From contig JAFEUB010001521.1 in assembly GCA_024529925.1 (NCBI GenBank), positions 564,001 through 628,000 of the forward strand: DNA of 64,000 bases, written 5' to 3'. This document shows, one piece after another, positions 53,001-63,409 of this stretch; position 1 is the stretch's first letter; each line of letters starts with the position of its first letter. Under the pieces are notes generated by a model. The model saw only the letters and a program-made list of their open reading frames with translations, was not told where the DNA came from and did not search any database. The position numbers and the translations under genes are program-made. This DNA is from Ophthalmolycus amberensis (taxonomy: Eukaryota > Chordata > Actinopteri > Perciformes > Zoarcidae).

Positions 53001-56000
53001 TCGTGGGTTATTGGAGACAGTGAACGCATCGTGGGTTATTGGAGACAGTGAACGCATCGTGGGTTATTGGAGACAGTGAACGCATCGTGGGTTATTGGAG
53101 ACAGTGAACGCATCGTGGGTTATTGGAGACAGTGAACGCATCGTGGGTTATTGGAGACAGTGAACGCATCGTGGGTTATTGGAGACAGTGAACGCATCGT
53201 GGGTTATTGGAGACAGTGAACGCATCGTGGGTTATTGGAGACAGTGAACGCATCGTGGGTTATTGGAGACAGTGAACGCATTGTGGGTTATTGGAGACAG
53301 TGAATGCATCGTGGGTTATTGGAGACAGTGAACGCATTGTGGGTTATTGGAGACAGTGAATGCATCGTGGGTTATTGGAGACAGTGAATGCATCGTGGGT
53401 TATTGGAGACAGTGAACGCATTGTGGGTTATTGGAGACAGTGAACGCATCGTGGATTATTGGAGACAGTGAAGTCAGGAGAGAGCAGACAGTAGCGGGAC
53501 ACGGCGGTCTGGCTCGTTACTCACTTGCAAGGAAGCGGTGGAGGGCTGAAGGTATTCACTGGGACTGACAGCAACAGTGGTGGCCATGCTGTCCTGTTGT
53601 TCTGGAGAAAACACACAGACACAGCAGAGTCACATTCAGGCTGCCTTAAGCGTCTATTTTCAGCGGTTAGGCTGCTCAAGGACATCACAGCACATTCCTA
53701 CAAAACAGAAAGAGATCGAAGAACAACAAGCTCGGTAACGTCTCGCTCTGATGACCAACGTTAAGCATCATCAGTCACACAAATGAAGCCGGTAATCAGT
53801 GCATGCACTTGCAGATATCGTGCAGTATAACTCACAAATATTAAAGCAAAAGGAATGCCAGAGCCGGTTTACTGACAAACAGCTGTTATGTTTGGCCCTT
53901 GAAGAGTAAACAATCTTTGAGCAACAAATATCAAACTACTGATAACAACTGAGATGCTCTGTAAGCAAAGAAATGCACTATTGGACTGCAGTCATTATGT
54001 GACTGCCCAAGAGATTTGTAACACAGCTTGTTCACAAATTACAATCCTCTACTTAAATATATACGCTGAAATAAATTGAAGCGCAAAAGACTCAACATAT
54101 GTCATCTTTCACAAACTGAACATCACAGTTGAGCTCGAGGCACGGCCGCTGGCAAAAACGTGAAATCAAACAGCAGGTGACACGAAACCACATGACAGCC
54201 ACAGAGCGCTGCTCTGGGAAAGTACAGAGTCATCATCGATGAGCTGTAACTGCGATTGCACTCATGAGCAATTAAGTAGAGCAGTTTGTGCCTCTAAAGG
54301 CAGAGCATTACCGTTTCATTTCAGACAGAGTGAAGCACAGAACATTCTGAATCAATATTTTCTGCTGTTATTTTCTGCTGTTATTTTCAGCTGCTCTGAG
54401 AGTATTTTCCAGAATCCTCAAAGACTATTCTGACAATCTGAATTAAAATAAGTTGTGTGCTACATAACAGGAAGTACAGTTTAGCTGGAAATAGCATCCT
54501 TGCTCGCCATTAACACCACAACAACAAAACAGAGTTGTTCATCAGTAGCATCAACATAGATAAATATGACCGATAATAAAACATTTACAGTTTGCTGTGC
54601 TTTGTGCAAACCGATCGAGGACATGTTCCTTACAGCGTCCATCTTTGTTTGGATCTGTAAATTGGGATTTGATCATGCATTGGACAGAATGTTTCATCTT
54701 TGACTGATTGTCAAAGATTGCCATGTATTTATTCTGTAGTAAGGATTGTACCATGTAATGGTGACACACGGGGGTCCTTTACAACCGCATTCAAATAAAG
54801 AAAATAAAAACATGAGTTGGTTGTTATGAGGGAAGTTCCTACAATACAAAGAATTCTTAAACTGTTGTGTTGTGGCTGCTGATCAGCAGACCAAACAGGA
54901 AATGTTGCCTCTGTTAGAGCCGCCGGCCTCATTAAGTGGATGTTTTATAAATGCAGCTGTGGCACCAACACCTTCCACACAGAGATACCACAGCATGCTG
55001 AGGGACTAATCTCTCTCTTGCCTAATAATACTTCTTTGGCAGTGGTGGAAAAAGTATTAGAACTTTTACTTAAGTCACGAATACAACACAGTTTAAAAAT
55101 GCTCTATTATGAGTAAAAGTCCAGCATTCAAAACTGTACTTCAGTAAAAGTATGCAAGTATTAGAAGTAACATTTATGTATCAAAAGTAAAAGTAGTTCC
55201 ATGTCAGTTATTATTTATGATGTCACTGGATTAATATTACAGCTGCATTTATGTGCATGTTGCCTTTTTCAGCTGTAGATGTTATAGTTGTGCTAATCTT
55301 AACTCCTTTATATACTGCTGGGTAGTTTAATCCACAGCAATACATCACGTTTTATAAGATCATTACAAGTTTGTAACGTCTCTAAAAAGTCAACTTTTCA
55401 TCACCTCAGAAAAACAGCCCTTCTCAACTTTGTGACTGTGAATTTTCCAGCTGATTCAAGACGCTTTTTAAATAGTTTATGAAGTTCAAGGAGTATATTT
55501 TTCTCAATTTATAAAGCAACACTTCATCCTTCAGTTTATAATCACCACATCTGGAGATGCATGGTTTTACCGGTCAGGTAAGAAACTGTCATCTGAAGCT
55601 CTCAGACAAAAGTAGAGTAAAAAGTACTACATTTCCTTCTGAGGTATAATGGAATACAAGTATACAGCTGCATACAATGGAAACACTGAAATAAAGTGTA
55701 TATGTATTAAGCCCCCAAGCATGATCTCCATCTTTAACGTTACCAGCGGCAACATTAAAGCGAAGAACACATTAATAATTATAAAGCAGTGACATAATAT
55801 AAAGTTACATGATTCAGAAATGGGCCATTTTGCATTCTTTCGGTACCTTAAACTATATTTAAATATCCATACTTGTGTACTGTGACACTTTACTTGAATA
55901 ACCTTTTTGGATGCAGGACTTGTAACAAAGTATTAATACATTGCAGTATTGCAACTTTAAGTTAGTGAGTACTTTCATGCACCACTGCCAGTAATGCACA

Positions 56001-56537
56001 CATATTTAGAAAAAACAGTACGGCCTCAAAATAGCGCCGCCATCTAAAACACTGTTGGTTTGCTGTGCACAACCAGCTAACGGTAGCTAGCTAGCAAGCT
56101 AACCTGCAACACTAGACTAAAGTGGCTAGCAGCTAGCTTAAGCTGATTTGGCCCGAGTGCAGCTTAAAGTTTGTACTTTTAAACGAACCAAGATGGGACC
56201 GTTAGTTACACCATCACTATGTTTTATTGTGGAATAGATGGGCGGGGTGGAGGAGGGAATGAGTAAAGAACAACAGCTACACTCGCATATGTGGCTAGCT
56301 GAAGCGTAGCTAGCTGGCTAGTCAAACTCTCTTTGAATACGTTACAGAAGAAAAAAGGCAGAACCTTTTTTACCGGAAGTGCTTATTGTGGTTCACACAA
56401 CTGGCCGAGCCACCCCCTAAAAACACATTTATTCGTGCCGCATAACGTCCAGTGCGTTTCTGTCCAATGCAAATACAATGTTTAACGAAGTAGTAATATA
56501 AAATACACCAATGTTTTAATTCCTACCCACCGCTCAT
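43308..56537 (-). CDS. sp2: Transcription factor Sp2
   Basis: Eight coding exons: 56531-56537, 53525-53601, 47477-48211, 45737-45949, 45055-45322, 44357-44534, 43739-43932, 43308-43408; 1773 nt, continuous frame, 590 aa (human 613). N-terminus MSEQQDSMATTVAVSPSEYLQPSTASLQ then DAQPSPLALLAATCSKIGPP matches Sp2. The middle is Gln/Thr/Pro-rich transactivation sequence (IQMMPQGGQIQLIPGTNQAI, QVVQIPQQALKVVQAASATL, IAPAGGMISLN, INGVQVQGVPVTITNAGG). The Buttonhead box CTCPNC is at 482-487 and three C2H2 fingers follow: CHVPGCEKTFRKTSLLRAHVRLH, CNWVFCGKRFTRSDELQRHARTH, CSQCQKRFMRSDHLTKHYKTH, ending INTKNL. Finger 1 FRKTSLLRAHVRLH is the Sp2 version, not Sp1/3/4. Sp2 binds GC boxes and is recruited with NF-Y at CCAAT promoters. 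Intron 2 is mostly a 28-bp minisatellite; exon 7 is bracketed by dinucleotide repeats. Confidence 0.96.
43712..43730. repeat. (TG)n tract just downstream of sp2 exon 7
   Basis: ATGTGTGTGTGTGTGTGTG on plus, i.e. CA repeats on the transcript strand, eight bases after the weak GTCTGA donor of exon 7. Confidence 0.9.
43935..44013. repeat. (CG)n(CA)n tract abutting the sp2 exon 7 acceptor
   Basis: On plus it is GCACGCACGCACGCGCG followed by about 30 CA units. On the transcript strand it is a UG repeat turning into GCGCGUGCGUGCAG, with the final CAG being the exon 7 acceptor. No separate polypyrimidine tract is visible. Confidence 0.95.
44693..44862 (-). repeat. Dispersed repeat, copy 1 (inverted relative to 62925-63085)
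   Basis: About 170 bases in sp2 intron 5 that match the reverse complement of 62925-63085 almost base for base, including GGTTGTATAGAAGTCTATGA, GTCCACCAGGGGGCGAC and ACATTGTAAACATGAGTT. It corresponds to one end of the longer copy near 62586-63090. Confidence 0.8.
46090..47300. other. Unexplained segment in sp2 intron 3
   Basis: Between exon 4 and exon 3. The part 46140-46640 is more CpG-rich than its surroundings (GTGGTCGCGGACC, CCCGTCGAGCGCGTAGC), with a small CCTCCTC-GACGTT-GAGGAGG hairpin near 46397-46416. The rest is AT-rich. It resembles an inserted element, but I find no terminal repeats, domain or splice signals that define it. Confidence 0.3.
48738..53472. repeat. 4.7-kb minisatellite, ~169 copies of a 28-bp unit, in sp2 intron 2
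   Basis: Unit GAACGCATCGTGGGTTATTG + GAGACRGT. The GCATCG landmark at 48742 and at 53446 are exactly 168 x 28 bases apart, and an intermediate one at 51010 is 81 x 28 away, so there is no net insertion or deletion inside units. Common variants are GGGGAC for GGAGAC, TTGTTGG for TTATTGG, and CpG changes (AATGCATCG, AACGCATTG, AACACATCG, GACA/GACG/GACT). The array ends about 54 bases from the donor of sp2 exon 2 (53525) and about 530 bases from exon 3. Short minus-strand frames run through it only because 3 x 28 = 84. Confidence 0.98.
55040..55987. mobile_element. Non-autonomous hAT-like element
   Basis: Bounded by CAGTGGTGG at 55040 and its inverse (CACCACTG) at 55980-55987; the interior is non-coding with AAGTAAAAGT/ACTTTTACT motifs typical of a very common fish repeat family. 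About 948 bp in sp2 intron 1. The flanking 8-mers do not match, so a target-site duplication is not evident. Family assignment rests on the terminal motif. Confidence 0.6.
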
Positions 56538-56587
56538 GACGACATTCGCTCTCCGTGAGCCTTGAAGACCGAGCCCCGTGGAGGAAA

Positions 56588-56869
56588 CCGCCCACGCTCT
56601 CGCTGCGCACCAATCCACGCACAGTAGAGTGGTTGAGCGACGCGCGCGCAGACCAATCAGCTCAAGCTTGCGGTCGTTGTAAGTGAAATTCAAGCGAGCC
56701 AATCGCGGAGCGTGATTTCCCGCACGTCACGCGAAGGACGGGAGGCTCGGCCAATGGGATGTCGAGATTTGTGCTCGGTAGGAGGCGCTTCCTAAAGAGT
56801 GAGCCGAGAACAACCGAGGGCCCTATTACGGAGAGGTTAGCGGTTTCACTGACGGCCCCGACGACCAAT
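56588..56869 (-). promoter_or_regulatory. sp2 promoter with five CCAAT boxes and a GC box
   Basis: Immediately upstream of the sp2 start codon (56535-56537). CCAAT pentamers on the plus strand at 56610-56614, 56653-56657, 56699-56703, 56751-56755 and 56865-56869, all in the same orientation and spaced 43, 46, 52 and 114 bases; relative to sp2 they are inverted (ATTGG). A GC box (CCGCCC) is at 56588-56593 and CpGs are dense (GACGCGCGCGCAG). No TATA box. CCAAT clusters of this kind are typical NF-Y promoters. Confidence 0.7.
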
Positions 56870-57229
56870 GTAAGAAGTGAAGGCAGAGCGACAACCGCGT
56901 TCATCAATGAGCTTTGAGTCGCTGGATCGTGTTTAAACTGTCCCATGTTTCATGATGACGATCAGTCCGTTATGTGCGATAACACACGCTGCAGTAAGGC
57001 CAGTGTCAACGGATTATACATTTATTTCACAAAGTATTGGCCTGTTAATGACTTGTAGTTCATCAGAATCACAATCAGCTTTATTGGCCACGTGTACATT
57101 GCTCTCAACGTACATACACAGAATATACAAAAAACAAGGACATTAAAGACAACAAAGTAGAACAGAGAAACTAAGCATAACCATTTAACATTTAACTACT
57201 ATACTACTTAATTACTAGATAAAGATACC

Positions 57230-57953
57230 ACATCTGGCTGTTCATACTTCATACTATGTGGTTCCCACTTGTTGGAATAAGTATTTCACATTCTTCACTT
57301 TGCCTAAAGGAAAGTACTCACACCATACTGTAAGAAATACTACATTTAAAATGTTACTTATTTAGAAGTATGTAAGTATAACCATGAAAATGTCCCCCTA
57401 TACTCTTATAGTTTTATACAGGATATTCTATAATTAGATTGTCATTACTCGTGATAATGATTAAGACTGGATTTTACTGTTTATGTGGTTGTGGTGGAAC
57501 TCATTTTAAACTTTTAACTGATGATTATTTTCATTATGGATTAATCTGATGATTATTTTCTGTGCCCAAAGTGACTTCATGTTTGTTTTGTTCATTATTA
57601 TTATTGCTAATACATTAACGTTTTAAAAAGGGAGCACAATACCTCAGATTTGTGAAGCTGGAACCATGAAATGTTTTTATATGAAAAATGACAGTAAATC
57701 TTCTGTCAATCGACGAATCATCTCAGCTGTACTTGTATAAACCGTTGGGTCGTTTAACAAAAACATCTTCAAAACAGTTCTTCCTATATTTTGTGTGTCA
57801 AAATCATCATTTGTAAAGTAATCCATGCTGTCAGATAAATGTAGAGGAGTACAAATGTGCAGTATTTCCCCTCTGAGATGTGGAGTAGAAGTATAAAATG
57901 ACATCAAGTACCTCAAATGTGTACTTAAGTACAGAAGGTACATTCCACCACTG
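57230..57953. repeat. Degenerate CAGTGGTGG-family repeat
   Basis: Ends with ACATTCCACCACTG at 57953, the inverse of the CAGTGGTGGAATGT terminus, and carries TTAAGTACAGAAGGTAC and AAGTATAAAATGACATCAAGTA motifs inside. The left end is not sharp. Confidence 0.45.
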
Positions 57954-58529
57954 CCTGGCTCTAACATGCAGAGGCCTGTTGTGTGTCGAATCCTTTTGTT
58001 ATTCAACACAAACCTGCACAATAGTAGAACAATAAATGGCTTTTTGGCATTTGGTCCCAACAGCCAAAGAATTCAAATTAAAACTTAAATCAGTGTTTTT
58101 TTTGTTACTCCTTTTTTTTCTTCTCTCAAAGATGACTCAAGCTCAGACGTGTCTCACTTGGACTCAGACCAGATCTGAACACAGAGAGAGGACTCGGCAC
58201 TTGTCTTTCCGGTTTAGTGTCGGTCACGACCCCGACGAGCCCGGCTCTCAGCCTGTGGGTGAAACGTTCCAGTCGTGGCTGTCAGTCCCGTCTGTCGGCC
58301 ACATCGGCTGAGTTGCCCTCCAGCGTCTTCAGCCAAACGATGAGCTGTCCTGTTTCTCACTGGATCACTCTTTTCACATCCACAATGCATGCAGGGCCCT
58401 TTATAGCCCCCCCCCCCCCCCACCCCCCATAGAGTGCACTTGACCTTATTCACCATATAGTCGTGTCTGTTTTCCGCCAGCCGTTCATCCTCCCTGCATC
58501 ACTACAAGCTTCTTCTTTTTCGCTTTTTT

Positions 58530-58578
58530 AAAGTGCTTTATAGCAACGAGAGTCCTGCTTTTAGCTATAAAGCACTTT
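58530..58578. repeat. Perfect 15-bp inverted repeat, 19-base loop
   Basis: AAAGTGCTTTATAGC at 58530-58544 and its exact reverse complement at 58564-58578. It lies in the sp2-socs7 interval. No terminator-like or snRNA-like context is visible. Confidence 0.7.
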
Positions 58579-61500
58579 TCTCCCTCTTCACCTCGAGTGT
58601 GCTGTAGTTAGCGGTGGAGGATGCAGATACTGTCTATCACGTCTCCCCAGGCACCTCTGTGGAGAGTCTCGGAGAGAAAGAGCTGCATAATTTAACTGGG
58701 ATATCTCACTTTCTTCATTTGACAAGCTTCACGAGCGAGCCCGAGCATCAGCCGGAGAGTATTCAGCCTTAAACATTTCAAAGTGAACGGCTGCCGTGAA
58801 AGAAATGGAACACTTTCTATGCGGTTAAGCATGGATACAGTGTTAACTCACATAGTGTTGAGCTGAAATGATTCGTCGATGAAATGGAATCACAATCAGC
58901 TACAATTTGGACCAATTACTCGTTTAAGTCTTTTTTTTTTACACATTCAAGCCGCTGTTTACGTCAGACTTCAGCATCTTATAAACTAAATATATAAGAA
59001 TGTGTCTATTTTAGGCTTTTCAGATAAACCTATGAATTCAGTGTTCCTACTTCTTAAGCTAAAAAATACATTTAAAACCAGATTTGCCTAAAAAGGAGCT
59101 TCAAACGTTGCACTTAAAGGTTCATTCTTGACTTCACAAACAGCAGCGAGACCAAAAAAAAATAAATCTCATCGGAAAGTCCAACTTTCTATTTGTTTCT
59201 GAAGTGTTCAACCCCATCATGCTGCATTTTGTTCAGTTGCCATGGAGATGGTTATGACAGTGACCTAAGTATAGACTTCATCCATTCATCAAAACATATC
59301 TCCATGACAACCGAACAGTTCCGCACGCCGAGCAAGGCCGTGTCAGGAAGTAAGGAAGGTGGACCTTAAATGTATATTTCTCAAGATACACAAAAATATA
59401 TTGTAGACAAAATAAATGTTTAAAAATCCAAAACAATCTAAAACAGGACCTCATCCTGCCCTTCATTGTATTGTTTTGTTCTTATTATAATATAATTATG
59501 AAAGCTTGAAACATGTTCAGACTCCAAAATCAATCTTATTCAAATATTCAAATGAAAAACAACCAAAAAAAAAAAAAAGATGCCACACACACCAGTTTTA
59601 TTTTTCTTCTTACTGAAAACACTGAGCTAGTCCGCTTCAGCAAAACACACCTGGGCGTGTCAACAAATAAAACTGACAGGTAGAGATGAGTCACGGCAGA
59701 TATACACACTCTGAGGCAAGGCATTGTGGGACAATGAGGCTCATAAACTCCCCAATACAGCAAAGCCAAATTCAGAAAACTGTTTCTGTGCAAGTGAACT
59801 CCACATTCGTTTTGTGATTTAATTGCAAAAACACACTTCTTAAGTGGACTTTGATGATGAAAGAACGTCTGCTGAGAACAAAATAAAATATTTTTTATCA
59901 TCTTAACATTATAGAGAAGCGACATCGTTCCATTTTGCATTATATGTGCCGTCCAATGAGCTGTTTGGAATAACACAGTGTCAATATGAGATATTTGTTT
60001 TTTTAAATTACATTTCTGAGGATGTTTTTCTCTTCTTTGGTGTATTTTTCACTGTTTCTATATGAACACCTGCTGAAATATAAACAGCAGCCGTGGACAT
60101 CATGTCACGTCAGAGCAACAGATAACAAATAATCTACCGAAAAGAGCCTCGATAGACCAGAATGCAATGCAGCTGCAGGACATGTGGTGCTACGAGTATC
60201 AGACGCCGTTCATAAGATTTAAAACGACAGCACTCATCGAATGGTGGTCAAGGGGCATTCTGGGAAATGTAGGAAATCACTGCAGTACCACATTCCAAAA
60301 TATCTTAGGACATCTGAAACTGATGCAACAGAATCTGAAGGTGGAGTGTTTCCTTTCTTTGGAGAGACACAAAGCAACAGGACACGGATATTCTTTTCTG
60401 AAGTGTTAGTTGTTGTTGGTATGATAACGAGAATGGCCGAACTCTTTTTTACACTGAATTAGAGGTCAGATGTTTCAGAGACTGTTGAATGAACAACAAA
60501 GGTACAATCCACCAGGTTAGAGGAGTGACATCAAAAGATGAGAAAGTGACGTATGCTGTATGTTCTACTATATCTGGTCGTTTTTACCGAAGTTCAAGGT
60601 GGAAGTAGTACGTCCCAATTAAACTCATACTGCATGCAACACTACGTACTTTTTAAAGGCCGCTGCAGTCTGTCCTGAAAGTAAAGAGAAAAAGTAAACG
60701 ATGTGGAACGCAGCTTTTGTGTTGTGTGGAGGTGCCATCTGCAACAGACAAATGCCCCAAAAAGCTCCTGTGTGGTGGGATGCACTACCAACAGGGTAAT
60801 GAACGCATGACTAAGTGTTTAAAGAGGATACAGAAGAAGAAGAATGGGAATGTTCAGGCTAACTATATCTCAGTTAGCTAAAACATTCGGACAGACTCTG
60901 CAACTTCTGTTACAGAATGGGAAAAAATGACAAAGCTGCAGTTTTATGTTTGCAAGTGCCTTAGCTAACTACAGTAAGCTAACACTAGCTCGCTAACAGC
61001 TAACTTATCCCATCATCATTTTAGTTTAATTCATCAGCTGCACCCCTGGTAGACATACGGTGTTAAAATAATCGCTTGAAGAGCTGAAATCTATAGTTTT
61101 TAGTTAGCTAAAGGTATTGTTGTTAGCGTTTTAGCTGTTGGTTGCATATTGTGGCGCCAAATATTTTTGGGCTTTGTCTCCATGAAGTCAAAGAGGAAAG
61201 AAAACTTTGACTTCTGTGGCCTGAAAACTTTCTCACATGTTGCACATCTGGCTACGTCAGAGCTGGTGATTCCCATTTGAAAGCTAAACAAGAAACACCT
61301 GGTGTGACATCACTGATGTGGGCGTGGCCCGAAGCGCCACCCACCAATTAAGGGGAAGTAAAGCGTAGCCTGTTTCCAGACGCCTGAATCACCACCACGT
61401 GTCGGGTTCGAATGGATCTGGGTGTTGTGTTTGTTGAAGGCTGTTTCTGATGGCAGAACAGTCAGGACTGAGATTAAAAATAGGGGAAGTCATCTTTCTC

Positions 61501-62585
61501 TACGGCTAGCTAGCTTCATCCATTACACATGCTGTACGTCAGTGGACTAAGTGGATCTGCTAGCAACCGCAACTTCCGTGCTAACATGACATCAGTGGGA
61601 CAGCTACATCTCTCACTAAGTAGTTGAGGCGAAACAAAACACCCCTTCTCGATAAACATAAATCCTAATGTCGAACTTAATCGCTTAAGGGAAATTAAAT
61701 GGCAATTCGGTCTTAAAATCTGTCGAAAAACACAAACAAAACACCAAAACGTGGAGATGTTTAAGTATAAACTTTAAGATGAGAGGTTAAGATTTCATCA
61801 AATCCGTCTGCGTAAAACAAGCAAAAATAGAGAAATAGAATTGAGTGTTGAATTCAATGTCAAACCAATTTTTTATGTCCGATATGTCTAATATACATCT
61901 GCAATACATTAGCATTGTAGCTAACATTACAATTTAGTTATTTCCAGGCAGAAAAAAACAAACCAGGTTCCCCAAAATGAGACTATAGGTCCTCCAACAT
62001 GGTGACTTGCTCTCTTGCTGCCCTGCCTCTGTGTGTACATCTCTCCCGAGGGCAATTTGTAATCCATAAACCCTCTTTTTGACACCATGGAAAGGAAAAA
62101 CAAGGAAACGGCCGCAAACAACAGTTGTACAAATTGACCAGTGCATTGTGTGTTTTAAATGTCCAGTTCAGTAGGTTCGGGAAATTTTGCCAATGAAGTT
62201 CACAATTCTCCTTTTGTTTCAAACCGACACGTTTGGCAGGTGAGAACATGTCTGCAGTCCCTCTGAAGACGAGGCTGAGTCCTCTGCACCTGAATGTCTC
62301 AATGACTGGTTTCCCGCCGTCCAGCTGCAAACACTCGTCCCTCTTTTTGTTAGTCCAAGTCAAGAGAGAGGCCGGTCCATCCGAGTCCAGCTGGAGACCC
62401 AGAAGCATCCAGGGACTCTGATTGGCTGATGCTGGAAGACTGGCAGACCAGTACAGATCAGTCCGCCATACAGAAACCTGGGCAGAGAGACGGGGTGCAA
62501 AGTTAAAGCTGCTTTTACATGCTATCAGATATATTAGGAAAAAAATATTTCATATGAATTCATCGCTATAGTTTTCCCTTTCACC

Positions 62586-63090
62586 CATAGACTGGTCATA
62601 AGACGTAGTCATCGTGACGTCACTCTTTGGTTTGTGGACTGATGTTTTGAAGCGTCAAGTTCAACGATTTCGCCAGTAGCCATCTTGGATTACGGCCGAT
62701 GCCATGTTGTTTCTTTCGCAACCAATGAAGTGACCATATTTGGAATGCGGAGGAGTGACGTAGAGACGCCGTATACAGCTCTGGTAGAGAGCTGCCAATC
62801 ACAGTAAGCCCCGCCCTAAAGCATCCCCTGCTTTATGGTCTGTGTGACTCTAAATGGACCATAATGTACTAAATGAACATCATGCTGTATTGAAGAAGAC
62901 TTGAAACTAGAGATTGAGACCATGAACTCATGTTTACAATGTTTACTGAGGTAATAAATCAAGAGAGAAGTAGAGTCATCTTCTCATAGACTTCTATACA
63001 ACCAGAGGAGTCGCCCCCTGGTGGACACTAGAGAGAATGCAAGCTTTAAGACATTGGCTTTACTCTGCAGAACCGGAGGTTTCCGCCTCG
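62586..63090 (+). repeat. Dispersed repeat, longer copy
   Basis: About 500 bases from GACTGGTCATAAGACGTAGT to ACCGGAGGTTTCCGCC. Its last 160 bases (62925-63085) match 44693-44862 inverted. No ORF of note; probably a short non-autonomous element inside the socs7 3' UTR. The left edge is estimated. Confidence 0.55.
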
Positions 63091-63250
63091 TCATTATCTT
63101 AATGTAACTTGTGTTTTTTTGTGCTTTCATAGAACCGACTGTAGAACAGCAAACCAGAATGAACGGTACGATTTTTAAAAGGAAGTGGTGACCTGGAATT
63201 AAAAAGTGTGTCTCGAAGACGATAAAGAAGTGAGGCAGTCAAATTCACTG

Positions 63251-63364
<114 letters not shown>

Positions 63365-63409
63365 CAAACACCCAACTGACACTTACTTGAGCTGAGAAGA
63401 TCTCTGCTG

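Noticed and set aside
48738..53472. CRISPR-like array (28-bp repeats)
   Set aside because: There are no spacers: the units are contiguous head-to-tail. The host is a vertebrate genome and the array lies inside an intron.
55040..55987. Autonomous hAT transposase
   Set aside because: The element has hAT-like ends but no coding sequence; only a non-autonomous copy is supported, and no target-site duplication is visible.
61983..62408. 141-aa minus-strand frame between sp2 and socs7
   Set aside because: No recognisable domain, no splice context, and it lies in the probable socs7 3' UTR. I could not support it as a gene.
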